Part shown: positions 44,062 to 54,514 of the stretch, in pieces
Numbering within the stretch: the first letter of the stretch is position 1
Layout: each line of letters opens with the position of its first letter
DNA from: G963422445 sp963422445
GTDB lineage: Bacteria; Pseudomonadota; Alphaproteobacteria; Thalassobaculales; Thalassobaculaceae
Assembly (NCBI GenBank): GCA_963422445.2
Contig: OY729512.2
Location: forward strand, 3,472,001 to 3,536,000
Direction: 5' to 3'
DNA length: 64,000 bases
Translations under genes and position numbers: made by a program
The notes under the pieces: model-generated
Database searches by the model: none
Told to the model about the DNA's origin: nothing
Seen by the model: the letters and a program-made list of their open reading frames with translations, nothing else

Positions 44062-45678
44062 TTATTGCGGATAACTCCGGAACGAGATTCCTCCTGGGCG
44101 TTCGATCTGCGAGACAAGAGCGATTTCCCAGGTCAGGTAATCATTCATCGCTTTCTCGACCTCGGCCGGGTCGGTCCTGTCATAGGCCCTGAGATAGACA
44201 TCGTCAGGCTCGACGAGGTGGTCAGTCACGCCACCCTGCATTGGCAGACCAGCCGCGTCCCAGGCCGCAGTGCCATTTTCAACAATGGCAACATCAAGCC
44301 CGTCGTCCAGCAAATCCTTTGCGGCGAGCGCCGCAAGGTGACCATCCGGCGAGGTCAGGATGATCCGAGCAGCACCTGCAATCCGGCCCGACGATCTGGC
44401 AATTCGTATGGTGTTCGCCAGTCCTTGTCGCTTCGCGTAGGAGGCGCCTTCCCCATGTTTATCGCGATATCCGAGGCTCGGTTGAAGATCAATGAGAACG
44501 GCACCATCTGAAACAGCTTTACGGGCCTGATCGGGCGCAAGCCGTGGTACGGCCGGAAGGTGCAGGCCGTAAACCGGGGACTGCCGTGCACCTTGCAGGA
44601 TTAATTGACCGTCAAGCCCGGAGTCGAGAACACGGGCATCGCACCATGCCAGTTGCTCGAGCCAGCTCGCTGTCATCAGCGCACGCACCATCAGATCATC
44701 GACCAGAACAACTCGGGCATTTCGGGTCGCGACAAAGTTATCGGTCGCCTGCACCAACTGGCCGCCGGGCGCATGGCACGAATCGGCGATATGCCCGGCT
44801 TCAAACTCCTCAATCGTGCGAACATCCAGAATGTACAAGCTGTGAGAAGCCTGTTCGGCCCGCCATTGATCAAGCATCGCTGCATCAATACGCCTGACAC
44901 CAAAGCGCCGCGCCGCTGCTTCGGCCCGCGCCAGCGCGACAGCGTGGCCATCACGGGAAACCTCTGGCGGTCGCCGCTCCTGACCATGCTCCACTTTGAA
45001 TCCGGCGAGGTGCCATCCCATCGTGCCGTTGCGCAACGCCACCACCGGGTTTGGCACCCCCGCGTTGATCAGCGATTGGGCACCGATAATGCTTCGAGTA
45101 CGGCCGGCACAGTTCACGATAATCGTCGTTGCAGGATCCGGCACGGCGTCCTGGACCCGGTACACGAGTTCCGCCCCGGGCATATCAATGCCGGTCGGAA
45201 TGTTCATGACCCGGAACTCGTCCATGGGTCGCGAGTCGAGCACGACGCAATTCTCGTCATCGTCCAGCATCGATTTCAGTTGCTCGGCCGAAATCGAGGG
45301 CGTACCATAAGCATGTTCAACAAACTCGCCGAAAGCTTTACTCGTGACATTGAGGCCACTGAACAGTTCCAGATTCGCTGCCGCCCAGCCGTCCATACCA
45401 TCTTCCAGCACGGCGATATCACTGTAGCCGAAACCTGCCATCCGCGCGTCAGCCTGAAGCGCCAGACCGTCGCCATCGTCACAGAACACCACGGGCGTGG
45501 TTTTACGCGGCACCAGATCCGGCATCCGCAGTTCAAGTAAACCGATCGGAATATTGGCACATAACAGGATATGCCGTTGCCCGAACACCCCTTGTTCCCG
45601 GACATCAATAAGCGCGATTTCTGAAGAGCTGTCGAGAATGCCCTTCAGATCTGTCGCCGATATCGTTCTTGTCGCCAT
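44062..45678 (-). CDS. protein with four rhodanese-like domains
   Basis: A 538-residue protein from the ATG at 45678, preceded by GGGAAGG. Four repeated rhodanese folds are visible. Domain 1 (about 1-110) has ALIDVREQGVFGQRHI and the loop VVFCDDGDG. Domain 2 (about 125-245) has VVLDSRPMDEFRVMNIPTGI and active loop NCAGRTRS with a Cys. Domain 3 (about 270-370) has YILDVRTIEEFEAGHIADS but VLVDDLMVR lacks the Cys. Domain 4 (about 385-500) has ILTSPDGHL, also without Cys. Thus only the first two can carry persulfide. It converges on modC with a 4-base gap. Multi-rhodanese proteins of this shape are often annotated as sulfurtransferases; the partner is unknown. Confidence 0.85.
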   Translation of the reverse strand: MATRTISATDLKGILDSSSEIALIDVREQGVFGQRHILLCANIPIGLLELRMPDLVPRKTTPVVFCDDGDGLALQADARMAGFGYSDIAVLEDGMDGWAAANLELFSGLNVTSKAFGEFVEHAYGTPSISAEQLKSMLDDDENCVVLDSRPMDEFRVMNIPTGIDMPGAELVYRVQDAVPDPATTIIVNCAGRTRSIIGAQSLINAGVPNPVVALRNGTMGWHLAGFKVEHGQERRPPEVSRDGHAVALARAEAAARRFGVRRIDAAMLDQWRAEQASHSLYILDVRTIEEFEAGHIADSCHAPGGQLVQATDNFVATRNARVVLVDDLMVRALMTASWLEQLAWCDARVLDSGLDGQLILQGARQSPVYGLHLPAVPRLAPDQARKAVSDGAVLIDLQPSLGYRDKHGEGASYAKRQGLANTIRIARSSGRIAGAARIILTSPDGHLAALAAKDLLDDGLDVAIVENGTAAWDAAGLPMQGGVTDHLVEPDDVYLRAYDRTDPAEVEKAMNDYLTWEIALVSQIERPGGISFRSYPQ

Positions 45679-46314
45679 TACTTTACCCTTCCCGCAATTG
45701 TTCCGGGCGCTGGCCGTCATGTCCCCGGATATCGACCCTGTCCATCATCGGCGCCCTGCCGCAACGATAGAACGGCAATGTGGAGCGCGAAAGCCCCGTC
45801 GGTCTTTCGACACGCAGCAGTGATTGCCGCAGCGGCTGCAAAACTCTGTGGACCACATTTCGTATATCGGTCGTTCGGTACTCCTCGCCAGCGCAATCAC
45901 GATAATTGGCCAAGTCGCTTGCATTTTCCGGATGCCGGTCGCTGGCGGGTCTATCGCCGATGTCATCAGGTTGCGCAGTGATCAGACGTCACACCGCGGG
46001 CCATGCGCGTGATTGATTTCGGCAATATGTTACTCTGGGATCTTGACGGTTACGGACTGTGTCGGTCTGCCGCAGCGAGTGCCGCGTAGGCCGCGAGGCC
46101 GAACTCGACATTTCTGTCTTCGAGTGTCCGTGGATGCTTCGGCTTTGCCCGGGGCTTGAAACGCCCGAGCCTCGCCGGTCCGGAACATCCGCCAGCCTCG
46201 TTCACCTGACCGGCGACGATCGCACGGGACAGCTGTCCGCAACGCAGTTTCATCAGGATACAGGAAGCCGGACGATCTTGATGCGGCCCGACCGAACCCT
46301 CGTCGCTCGTCCGG
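45679..46314. other. intergenic region, no gene seen
   Basis: About 635 bases between the rhodanese gene start and the end of the ABC-F gene. Overlapping short frames on both strands show no domain. Confidence 0.5.
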
Positions 46315-48219
46315 TCATTCAGCAGCTTCAAGCGTTGCAACTGCTTGAAGCCAAGTGTCTTCAGCTGCGCCAATCTCACGATCAAGATGTTCCTTGCGCA
46401 GAATGATATTTTTGATGTCTTGAGTCGAATTTGTTTCATAAAATGTTGATTGACTGAGATTTTCTATAATATCATCCCGTTCTTTCATGAGCTTGTCAAG
46501 AGCTCTCTCGGCGTCCCTGACAGCCTTGCGAATATCGGCCGTGCGTTGCCGAACGGCCGCCGCGAGGCGGCGGGTTTCCTTGCGGTTGCCGCGGCCAGCC
46601 GCGTGACCATCGTCTGTGTTTTGCTCCTGCCCCTGGTTGTTGCGGCTGAGGCCCCGCAGCCATTTTTCATAGTCTGATAGATCACCATCGAACGGACGCA
46701 CCGTGCCATCGGCAACCAGCCACAAACGGTCGACAGTGAGTTCCAGAAGACGGCGGTCGTGGCTGATCAGAATGACTGCCCCGCTGTAATCGTTGAGCGC
46801 CGAGATCAGCGCTTCACGAGCGTCTATGTCGAGATGATTGGTCGGCTCGTCGAGAATCAGGACATTCGGGCTGTGGCTCGTGATCATGGCGATCGTGAGA
46901 CGGGCCCGTTCACCGCCCGACAGGTGCTTGACCTTTGTGGTCTGGCGATCCTGAATCAACCTGAAACCGCCCAAGCGGCTCCGCACCCGGGATCCCGTCG
47001 CCTCCGGCATCAGGCGGGCAAGATGCTCGATCGCGTTGTCCTCGGCGACAAGATCATCGAGTTGATGCTGGTCGAAGTAGCCGACCCGCAGTTTGGCGGC
47101 GCGATGCACATCGCCTTCCATCGTCGGCAGACGGTCAGCAATGAGCCGGGCAAGTGTCGACTTGCCGTTACCGTTCTGTCCGAGGAACCCGATCCGGTCA
47201 TCGCTGTCGAGTCGGAGATCGAGATTCCGGAGCACCGGCTGCCCGGCCAGATAACCGGTGGCGACCTGGTCAAAGGTAATCAAGGGTGGCGGGAGACTTT
47301 CGGGCTCGGGAAACAGGAACGCCGTACTGGTTTCGGCGGCCACATCCGGAACCGGATCCATTCGCTCAAGCGCTTTCAACCGGCTTTGCGCCTGCCTCGC
47401 CTTGCTGGCCTTGTAGCGAAACCGATCGACGAACGCCTGCATGTGCCGGCGTCGCGCCATCAGTTTGCGCGCGCTTCTCTCCTGAAGCGCCAAGCGTTCG
47501 GATCGGACCTTCGCGAATCGATCGTAACCGCCCGGATAATAGGTGAGCTTCAACTGTTCGAGATGCAAGATCCCCGTAACCGCCCGGTTGAGGAGTTCGC
47601 GATCGTGACTGACGATAATCGCGGTGTTGCGATAATTGCACAGATGAGCTTCAAGCCACAACGCCGCTTCAAGATCAAGATGGTTGGTCGGCTCGTCGAG
47701 CAGAAGAAGTTCCGGTTCGGCGAACAGTAACGCCGCAATGGCGACGCGCATTCGCCAGCCGCCGGAGAGCTCCGATAACGGGCGCTTCTGTGCCGTCTCG
47801 TCAAGACCGAGCCCAGCAAGGATCGTCGCCGCCCGGGCCGGTGCGGCATGAGCGCCAATATCGACAAGGCGCGCCTGGATTGTGGCGATCCGTTCGGGGT
47901 CCGTTACGATGGCGGCTTCCGCCAACAACGTGACTCGTTCGGAATCGGTCGCAAGCGTGAATTCGAGCGGAGTTTCGCTGCCGCCCGGTGCTTCCTGCCG
48001 AACAACGCCGATAGCATTTGCCCTACCGGCAATACCGGAGACAGAGATATCCCCTTCATCCGGTTGCGCGTCCCCGGTAAGCAGGGCCAGAAGCGTTGAT
48101 TTTCCGGTTCCGTTACGACCGACCAGACCGACCCGGTGACCGGCCGGAATGGTTACGGACGCGGCGTCGAACAGCGTCCGGCCGCCAATCCGGTAGGTCA
48201 TGTTCCGAATTTGAATCAT
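46315..48219 (-). CDS. ABC-F family ATPase (Uup/EttA-like)
   Basis: A 634-residue soluble protein with two ATPase cassettes and no membrane segment, so a ribosome-associated ABC-F factor. Cassette 1 has GRNGTGKSTLL (about 28-38), LSGGWRMRVAIAALLF (about 140-155) and LLLLDEPTNHLDLEAALWLE. The linker contains RYKASKARQAQSRLKALERM. Cassette 2 has GQNGNGKSTLARLI, LSGGERARLTIAMI and VLILDEPTNHLDIDAREAL. A charged C-terminal coiled-coil of about 110 residues follows. The ATG at 48219 opens MIQIRNMTYRIGGRTLFD, the normal family start. The exact subfamily is not settled. Confidence 0.93.
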   Translation of the reverse strand: MIQIRNMTYRIGGRTLFDAASVTIPAGHRVGLVGRNGTGKSTLLALLTGDAQPDEGDISVSGIAGRANAIGVVRQEAPGGSETPLEFTLATDSERVTLLAEAAIVTDPERIATIQARLVDIGAHAAPARAATILAGLGLDETAQKRPLSELSGGWRMRVAIAALLFAEPELLLLDEPTNHLDLEAALWLEAHLCNYRNTAIIVSHDRELLNRAVTGILHLEQLKLTYYPGGYDRFAKVRSERLALQERSARKLMARRRHMQAFVDRFRYKASKARQAQSRLKALERMDPVPDVAAETSTAFLFPEPESLPPPLITFDQVATGYLAGQPVLRNLDLRLDSDDRIGFLGQNGNGKSTLARLIADRLPTMEGDVHRAAKLRVGYFDQHQLDDLVAEDNAIEHLARLMPEATGSRVRSRLGGFRLIQDRQTTKVKHLSGGERARLTIAMITSHSPNVLILDEPTNHLDIDAREALISALNDYSGAVILISHDRRLLELTVDRLWLVADGTVRPFDGDLSDYEKWLRGLSRNNQGQEQNTDDGHAAGRGNRKETRRLAAAVRQRTADIRKAVRDAERALDKLMKERDDIIENLSQSTFYETNSTQDIKNIILRKEHLDREIGAAEDTWLQAVATLEAAE

Positions 48220-48476
48220 CGATTGGCGGTAACAGATACACCGGTTCAGGCATGAGCCGTTCAAGTATCACATAAGACGGGCCCTGACGACCGCCTCATT
48301 GACGTTTTGATGTTCCCTCTGACCGAGCGGAGGTCTGCCGTTCGAGCCCGGGTCCCGGGCGCGCGAGGTGTGCCGGAAGCAAATAATCACCGTCTTCCAG
48401 TTCCTGACTTGGACAATAAGGCCGGTTTACGGAGTCTTGATGCAAGCTTCTACAGTTTCCCTTTAGTCACCTGTAT

Positions 48477-49583
48477 CTAAAGTTCATGGCATAAGTTTTG
48501 TTCGACCCGAAGGCAGAAGCGCTTGACGGCGGCGAGGATTTCATCGGCGGATCTGGTCCACTTGAAGGGTCGGGGGTTTTCGTTGTGCATTTCGATGAAA
48601 GCACGGATGTCGGCCTCGAGCTGGATGGTAGAGCGGCGCACCCCGCGTTGCAGCTGCTTGCGTGTGAGTTCGGCGAACCAGTGCTCGACCTGATTGAGCC
48701 ACGAGGCGGACGTCGGCGTGAAGTGGACGTGCCAATGCGGACGCCGCGCCAGCCAGGCCTTGACCCCCGCCGTCTTGTGGGTAGCGTAGTTGTCCATGAC
48801 GATGTGGATGTCCAGCCCGTCCGGGACATTGCGGTCGATCACCTTCAGGAAGTCGAGGAACTCTCTGGCCCGGTGGCGGCGATAGCCCTTGCCGATGACC
48901 GAGCCGGTGGCAACGTCGAGGGCAGCGAAGAGCGAGGTCGTGCCGTTGCGCTTGTAGTCATGGGTGCGCCGCTCAGGGATGCCCGGCCGCATCGGCAGGA
49001 CCGGCCGGGTTCGGTCGAGGGCCTGGATCCGGCTCTTTTCGTCGACACAGAGCACCAGTGCGCGATCCGGCGGCGACATGTCGAGGCCGACAATGTCGCG
49101 GACCTTCTCCACGAAGTGCGGATCACTGGAGAGTTTGAAGGTCTCGGCCCGGTGTGGCTGGAGGCCGAAGGCGCCCCAGATGCGCCAGATCGACGTGTGC
49201 GACAGCCCCGCCTCCTTCGCCATCGAGCGCAGCGACCAGTGGGTGGCGTCCGCAGGCCGCGAGGTGAGTGTTCGCTCGATCACTTGCGCCACCGTCTCGT
49301 CCTCGATGGTGCGTGGACGTCCCGGCCGGGGTTAGTCCGACAGGCCCTCGATGCGGTCCTTGAGGAAGCGCATCCGCCACTTGCCGACGGTGCGCGCGTG
49401 CACGCCGATCTCTGCCGCCACCGCCTTGTTACCAAGCCCGTCCGCGCAACGCAGGATCATGCGGCAGCGATCCGACATGGAGCGCGCCACACGGTGGCTG
49501 CGAACCTGCGCTTCCAGAAACGACCGTTCCTCATCGCTCAAAATCAGGGCCGCCAGCGGCCGTCCCGTACCGCGCACCATCAA
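48477..49583 (-). pseudogene. IS630-family transposase with an in-frame nonsense codon
   Basis: The start at 49583 encodes the helix-turn-helix N-terminus (CADGLGNKAVAAEIGVHARTVGKW) up to GLSD, then TAA at 49332-49334. Reading continues in the same frame with PRPGRPRTIEDETVAQVIERTL and the DDE domain: LCVDEKSRIQALDR, IVMDNYATHKT and FTPTSASWLNQVEHWFAELTR, with the third acidic residue. Without the stop the protein would be about 368 residues. A single substitution created the stop. The element ends were not found. Confidence 0.83.
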
Positions 49584-49650
49584 GATGACCTCCTGTATCC
49601 GACCCGGTGGGTTATCCTACAATGAATCTTACTTCAGTGCCAAGTGATTA

Positions 49651-50518
49651 GGCCGTGTTGACGAATTTATGAAATGCTGATAATCATTCTCTATCAATGA
49701 CACTTTCCGGGGACTTATCATGGCGTTACGCCTGCTCATCCCGGATGCTATCTGGTCGACACTCGAGCCGCTACTGCGTGAGAGCAAACACGCCGCCGGC
49801 GCCCCGCCACGGCTCAGCGACCGAATGTTCATCGAAGCCGTCCTCTACCAGGCGCGTACCGGAACCCCATGGCGCGACCTGCCCGACGAATTCGGTCATT
49901 GGAATGCCGTCTATCAGCGGTTTCGCCGTTGGGAGAAGCGCCACCTCTGGGCACAGCTCTGGCAACAGATACAACAGGGAGACGATGAACCACTCAAGGA
50001 AGTGTTCATCGATTCAACCATCGTGCGCGCTCGTCAACACGCCGCCGGCGCGGTAAAAAAAACGGTGGCCAGGAGGCCCAGGCTCTCGGCCGCTCCCGGG
50101 GTGGGTTCTCCACCAAGCTGCACATGGCCTGTGCCAACGAAACAACCGGTGTGTCCGTCGTGTTGACGGGTGGCGAGCGCCATGATGGCGTGGGATGCGA
50201 ACTGCTGTGGAAGGCTTTGCCCAGCTCTCCCGCACCGGAACCGCGATCATGGACAAGGCGTATGACAGCAAGGGCATTCGCCAGGCGCTGGCCGACCAGG
50301 GCGTCGAAGCCGTGATTCCCGCCCGGTTGAACCGGATTGAGACGATTCATCACGATCAAGAAAAATACAAGCGGCGCCAGCAGGTCGAGCGATTCTTCAA
50401 CAAGCTCAAACAATTCCGTCGCATTGCCACACGTTATGACAAGCTCGCTCGGACGGTCCTCGCGTTTGTCCACATTGTCTCAGCATGGATTATGCTTCGA
50501 TCATTCGTCAACACGCCC
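49651..50518 (+). mobile_element. IS427-like insertion sequence, copy 2
   Basis: 868 bases, with terminal repeats GGCCGTGTTGACGAAT and the complement of GGGCGTGTTGACGAAT, flanked by TA on both sides. It is the near twin of copy 1 at 25787-26654. Confidence 0.88.
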
Positions 50519-50521
50519 TAG
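49720..50521 (+). pseudogene. IS427-like transposase copy 2, with A8 slip site and a separate one-base deletion
   Basis: The N-terminal frame again ends near an A-run (50055-50062), here eight A, where a -1 slip would join KK to NGGQEAQALGRSRGG in the second frame. About 180 bases later, near 50240, one base is missing relative to copy 1 (GAACCGCGATC for GAGGCTGCGGTC), which breaks the second frame before the DKAYDS catalytic Asp. The copy is therefore dead although its slip site is the intact version. Confidence 0.8.
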
Positions 50522-50676
50522 AACCTGCGACTCACAATTCGATCGTAAATCTCCACGACACATGTATCATCGCCAACGTGCATCGCGAACATATGGCTAC
50601 GCTTTGTCCACTGCCGAAAGCGACGAAGGAAACACATGATCGCGAAGACCGCTCACCCGACATCCTTGTCGACTAG

Positions 50677-51990
50677 CCCGGATTTCTCACCAGTTCATAT
50701 TGGACGGTAATCTGTGTAGTGGTTTGGTTAGGCTGCCTGTCATGGCGGCGTCGCCTGATTGAGCGCGCAGGGATCGGGCTGGCGCCGGTGGCGCGGTGTG
50801 TTCGGGGGCTGTGTTCCTATTGTTGTCGGGCGGGTTCGGTTGCGGCCCTGGGGCCGGGGTCAGGTTCATAATCGGGCGTGTGCCTGTGCGAAGGTATCGG
50901 CATGGGGACAGGCGGACGCCATGGCGATGCGGATACGCCTTGCGCTGCGTCGGAGCTGGGTGCCGATCTTGAGGAGCTTGAGGCGGATGGAGCCGCATGT
51001 GGCTCTGGCGAGGCGGGTTCCGGCGAGCGCGATGCGTCTGAGGGCGGTGAGCAGGACAGAGGCCATGGAAGCGGAGCTGGTTAGCGCGCATGGCGGTTGC
51101 GGAGGTGCGATCGGCAAACCGGTCGAGCTGGCACTCCTTGATGCGGGTCTCCATCTCGCCCCTGGCGCAGTAGAGCGTCTCGTAGAGGTTCCGCCGGTCG
51201 ATGACGGCCGGGCTCAGCGAGGTGACGACGACGCGCGGGTTGGTCCGGCCCGGGAGCCACTCCGCCTTGCCGACGACGCGGCGCCGGCGCGACCATGTCT
51301 TCAGGGTTCGATAGCGGAACTCGGTGAACAGGCGCGCGGGCTGTCCGCTCTCCCGCGAGCGCGCCGCGGCCCGGTCCAGGGCCGGCTGCAGGCGGGCCGC
51401 GAGCCGCGCGTTGCGCGCCAGGCCGAAGACATCGTCGACAGCGTTGTCCTCGCACCAGGCCATCAGCGGCTCGCGGGCGACGCCTGAGTCGGCGCGAAGC
51501 ACGATCTCGACTGCCGGCCAGCGGGCGTGGATCTGTCCGACGATCCGCTCGACTTCCCCGACCGCGCCGGCGCTGGCGTCGATGTCGGACCGCCTCAGCG
51601 TCACCGCCAGCAGAGGGTCGCCGCAGAAGATGTAGAGCGGCAGGTAGCAATAGCAGTCGTAATAGCCATGGAAGAAGCGGCCCTCCTGGCGTCCGTGCAG
51701 CGGGTCGTCGGTGGCGTCGAGATCGAGCACCAGCTGCTCCGGCGCGTGCTCGTGGGCGTCGAGAAACAGGTCCACGAACAGCGCCTCGATCGCGCCGGCG
51801 TCCGAGGTCATCGCACCGCCGCCGAAATCGGCCACAACATCGCGCCCCTTCAGACGTGCAAAACGCATCGGCTTCGGGGTACACTCTGTGCGCATCGGGA
51901 AACGCCTCTGCAACCGGACAAGTTTTTGTTGCAAAAGAACGTTCTCACATGCAGAGCCCCGATGCACCTACTCTCGGTGAGAAATCCGGG
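50677..51990 (-). mobile_element. IS1380-family insertion sequence with internal deletion
   Basis: The ends are CCCGGATTTCTCACC and its perfect complement, flanked by CTAG on both sides (50673-50676 and 51991-51994). At 1314 bases it is shorter than typical IS1380 elements of about 1.65 kb, in agreement with a deletion of about 90 codons in the transposase. Confidence 0.87.
50866..51895 (-). pseudogene. IS1380-family transposase, internally deleted and frameshifted
   Basis: The start at 51895 reads MRTECTPKPMRFARLKGRDV followed by VADFGGGAMTSDAG, then jumps directly to AIEALFVDLFLDAHEHAPEQLVLDLDATDDPLHG. Family members have about 90 further residues at that point. The core FFHGYYDCYCYLPLYIFCGD, RADSGVAREPLMAWCE and ARGEMETRIKECQLD is intact. 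Near 51085 the frame shifts, and the end (VLLTALRRIALAGTRLARATC, ...) lies in another frame down to 50866. The reading frame is not restored. Confidence 0.83.
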
Positions 51991-52090
51991 CTAGATAGTT
52001 GCCGCCTCACGAAATCGACGAAGCTCAGTCTGCATCCTGCGCCGACTGGCAGGGCCTACAAACCAGGGTAATTCAGGCGCGTAGCAGACC

Positions 52091-53083
52091 CTATCCGAAG
52101 CGCTCGCAATACGCTGTCATGTCACCTAAAGACTGAGCTTCGTAGACACCGCGGGCAATCGCGCGCGCTAGGCAATTGGCAGCATGACCGCCAAGGATGA
52201 CAAGGTCATGCCGGGGATCGCCAAGTTCTTTTTGCCCGGTCGAAAGCGCAAAGACGATATCGCCGTCGAGAGGTGTATGGCTAGGGCGAATTGCCCGCCC
52301 AAGACCGGTTTGAGCCATGATCGCAAGACGCTTAGCCTGCACGCGGGTGAGAATCGCGTTGGTCGCGACAACTGCAATCGTCGTGTTTTCTCCGGCCTGT
52401 GGCCGCCCGGCAAGGCGGACGATTGCCGGATCAAACAGGCGTCCGGGGCGCCGTCCGCCAAATTCGGCACCAATTTCCATGTCCCAGGCATAGAAGACAT
52501 CGGTCCCGGGAATCACCACCTCCCCAACACAATTGACAGCGGCGAGGGCGCCGACAGCAACGCCGCTATCGGCGATGACCTGTGACGCGCTGCCAAGCCC
52601 ACCTTTCAATGACCCGGCCTTGGCACCAAGCCCGGCTCCCGCGTTGCCAAGGACAAAGATTCGGTCTGTTGCGTCGGCGGCCCGATAGCCTAGTGTCCAG
52701 TATGGCGGCTCCGGTCCCCAGTCCTTGTCGCCGCCGTTGGCCAGATCGAATAACACTGCCTGGGGTACAATCGGGACACGGGTTCCGGCGATCGCGAAGC
52801 CGCGCCCGCGCGCTGTCAGCCACGACATCATACCGCCGCTAGCATCAAGTCCAAATGCAGACCCGCCACTCAGCAGCACGGCATCGACATGCTCGACGGT
52901 CCCGTCCGGCGACAGTGCCTCGACATCGCGTGTGCCGGTGCCTCCGCCTCGGATGTCAATCGCGGCTACTGCGGGTTGGTCCGGCAGCACGGCCGTCACG
53001 CCGGATCGGGCTCGAAAGTCTTCTGCATTACCGACCGTCAGGCCAGGAACATCGGTGATCAGATTGCGCATTTTTGATTTCAT
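52091..53083 (-). CDS. P1-family (DmpA/S58) N-terminal-nucleophile peptidase/amidase
   Basis: A 330-residue protein starting MKSKMRNLITDVPGLTVGNAED. The family uses self-cleavage to expose a nucleophile; the site is expected at ENTTIAVVATNAILTR (about residue 258), with cleavage between Asn and Thr as in NylC-like members. GGGTGTRDVEALSPDG near 48, LSGGSAFGLDASGGMMSWL near 73 and GAGLGAKAGSLKGGLGSAS near 153 are typical. It may be an aminopeptidase or cyclic-amide hydrolase. The upstream extension of the frame overlaps an ISAs1 relic and is ignored. Alternative start ATG 53071. Confidence 0.85.
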   Translation of the reverse strand: MKSKMRNLITDVPGLTVGNAEDFRARSGVTAVLPDQPAVAAIDIRGGGTGTRDVEALSPDGTVEHVDAVLLSGGSAFGLDASGGMMSWLTARGRGFAIAGTRVPIVPQAVLFDLANGGDKDWGPEPPYWTLGYRAADATDRIFVLGNAGAGLGAKAGSLKGGLGSASQVIADSGVAVGALAAVNCVGEVVIPGTDVFYAWDMEIGAEFGGRRPGRLFDPAIVRLAGRPQAGENTTIAVVATNAILTRVQAKRLAIMAQTGLGRAIRPSHTPLDGDIVFALSTGQKELGDPRHDLVILGGHAANCLARAIARGVYEAQSLGDMTAYCERFG

Positions 53084-53329
53084 GCCCCGCCGCTTGGCGA
53101 CCAAGAATGCATCGGATAGTGATGGGGCACAAGCTGGCTCCGCCGGCGCATGGCGATCCTGTGCCAGGGTCACCCTGTTTTCCTCATGCCTGCCGATTGT
53201 GTGATCGGCCGCGCGAATCGGGCCTTCACGGCGCGTTGGCCCCAGATCGGCCGGTCGGCGCGGCGTGTTGTCGGTCAGGCGATCCTGGAGACAGCCGTCG
53301 TGTTGTGCGGGCGACGGACACACCAGTGG

Positions 53330-54420
53330 TGTCGTGGTTTCGGGAGAGCGGTCTCGGTCGGAGGGGCGTGAAGAGCGCCTTCATGCCGTCCTTGCGGCGA
53401 TAGCTGAAGGCGCGCGGGCTCTCGGAGAAACCCCTCCTCGGTTTGCCGATCTTGCGATTGCCCCCCAGGATCACGGCGATCGCGATGATGTTGATGATGG
53501 CACTGTTGGAGGGTGCGGATCGGGTGCGGGCGGTCCAATCGCCTTCTTTGAAGATGACATTCCGGACAGGGTGATGGCGCTCGATCAGCCGGTGACCGCG
53601 GGTTCAGGCGAGCCGGTCTTGCGGTGTTTGCGCGGCTGGCGTCGACGGCGGTCATGCCGATGGTGGACTCGGTGGATTCGTCTTCGGTTGTCTTGTCCAT
53701 GCTGTGACGGGGCACCCGGACGATCTGTTCACATGTGGATACTTGATCCTTGCCTGTGGCGGCGTGAAGACCGCAATGCTGCGCTGTTCGATGCGGCCAT
53801 GCGCGAGGATGACCTCGTCCTGGCAATGTCCCGTCGCCTCGGTCTGCCACTCGCGTGTTGTCAGCGTGGTCCAGGTTTCGGGCGCATTGCCCTTGATCGT
53901 GAACAGGTCGTCGGCCTTGTGTGTCTCGACCATGATCCGACTGCCATGCTTGACCAGGGTCGCGATTTCATGATGATCCTCGCCGTTGCGATTGGCGCCG
54001 CAGATGCGTTTGCCGTCGACGGCAATGGCTTGTGCGATGTGCAGACGTGGTTGCCCATGGCGTTGAAGCACCGCTTGCCTCTGCTCCGGGCCGAGGGTCT
54101 GCATGACCCGATGCAGGATCGATTTGGAGACCGGCTCATGGCGACCGGTGACCGTGTTCTTTCAGCCGCCGATGGCCGCAAGGTCCGTCTGACCGAAGCT
54201 GGCCGCAAGCTCGGCCGCGGCCACTGGGCCCGTATGACCCATCAGACGGGACAGCAGACCCATCGACAGTACGGAGGCCATGCAGTGCTTACGCCCCTGA
54301 CGACGCCGGACATCGTCAACCTGCGCCACGGTCGCGTCAATCGACTGCAACGGCCCGACGCTCTGCTTCGAGATCCCGGCACAACTGGAAAAATGGCAAA
54401 ATCATGCCAAATCACGTAGC
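53330..54420 (-). pseudogene. relic of a second ISAs1-family transposase
   Basis: Read on the minus strand: VDDVRRRQGRKHCMASVLSMGLL, then AIAVDGKRICGANRNGEDHHEIATLVKHGS, joined directly to IMVETHKADDLFTIKGNAPETWTTL. The middle of the domain, about 50 or more codons, is missing at this point. Further fragments (AHGRIEQRSIAVFTPPQARIKYPHV and a C-terminal end with GGNRKIGKPRRGFSESPRAFSYRRKDGMKALF) are in different frames. It differs from the ISAs1 gene at 30985. The long plus-strand frame over this region (53265-54419) is its antisense. Confidence 0.7.
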
Positions 54421-54453
54421 GTGATATCGCCGTGCTCGCCGACATGTTCCCGG

Positions 54454-54482
54454 TTGGCTTCTGTGGAAACTCGGACTATACA
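54454..54482 (+). promoter_or_regulatory. probable sigma-70-like promoter of prfC
   Basis: TTGGCT (54454-54459), 17 bases, then TATACA (54477-54482), ending 32 bases before the prfC ATG. Good match in hexamers and spacing; not tested. Confidence 0.5.
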
Positions 54483-54514
54483 GAGTGCGCAGAGCCCGAA
54501 AGTCGGACAGATTT

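Noticed and set aside
53265..54419. 384-codon plus-strand frame before prfC
   Set aside because: The opposite strand encodes recognisable ISAs1 fragments; this frame has no domain and ends in unrelated sequence.
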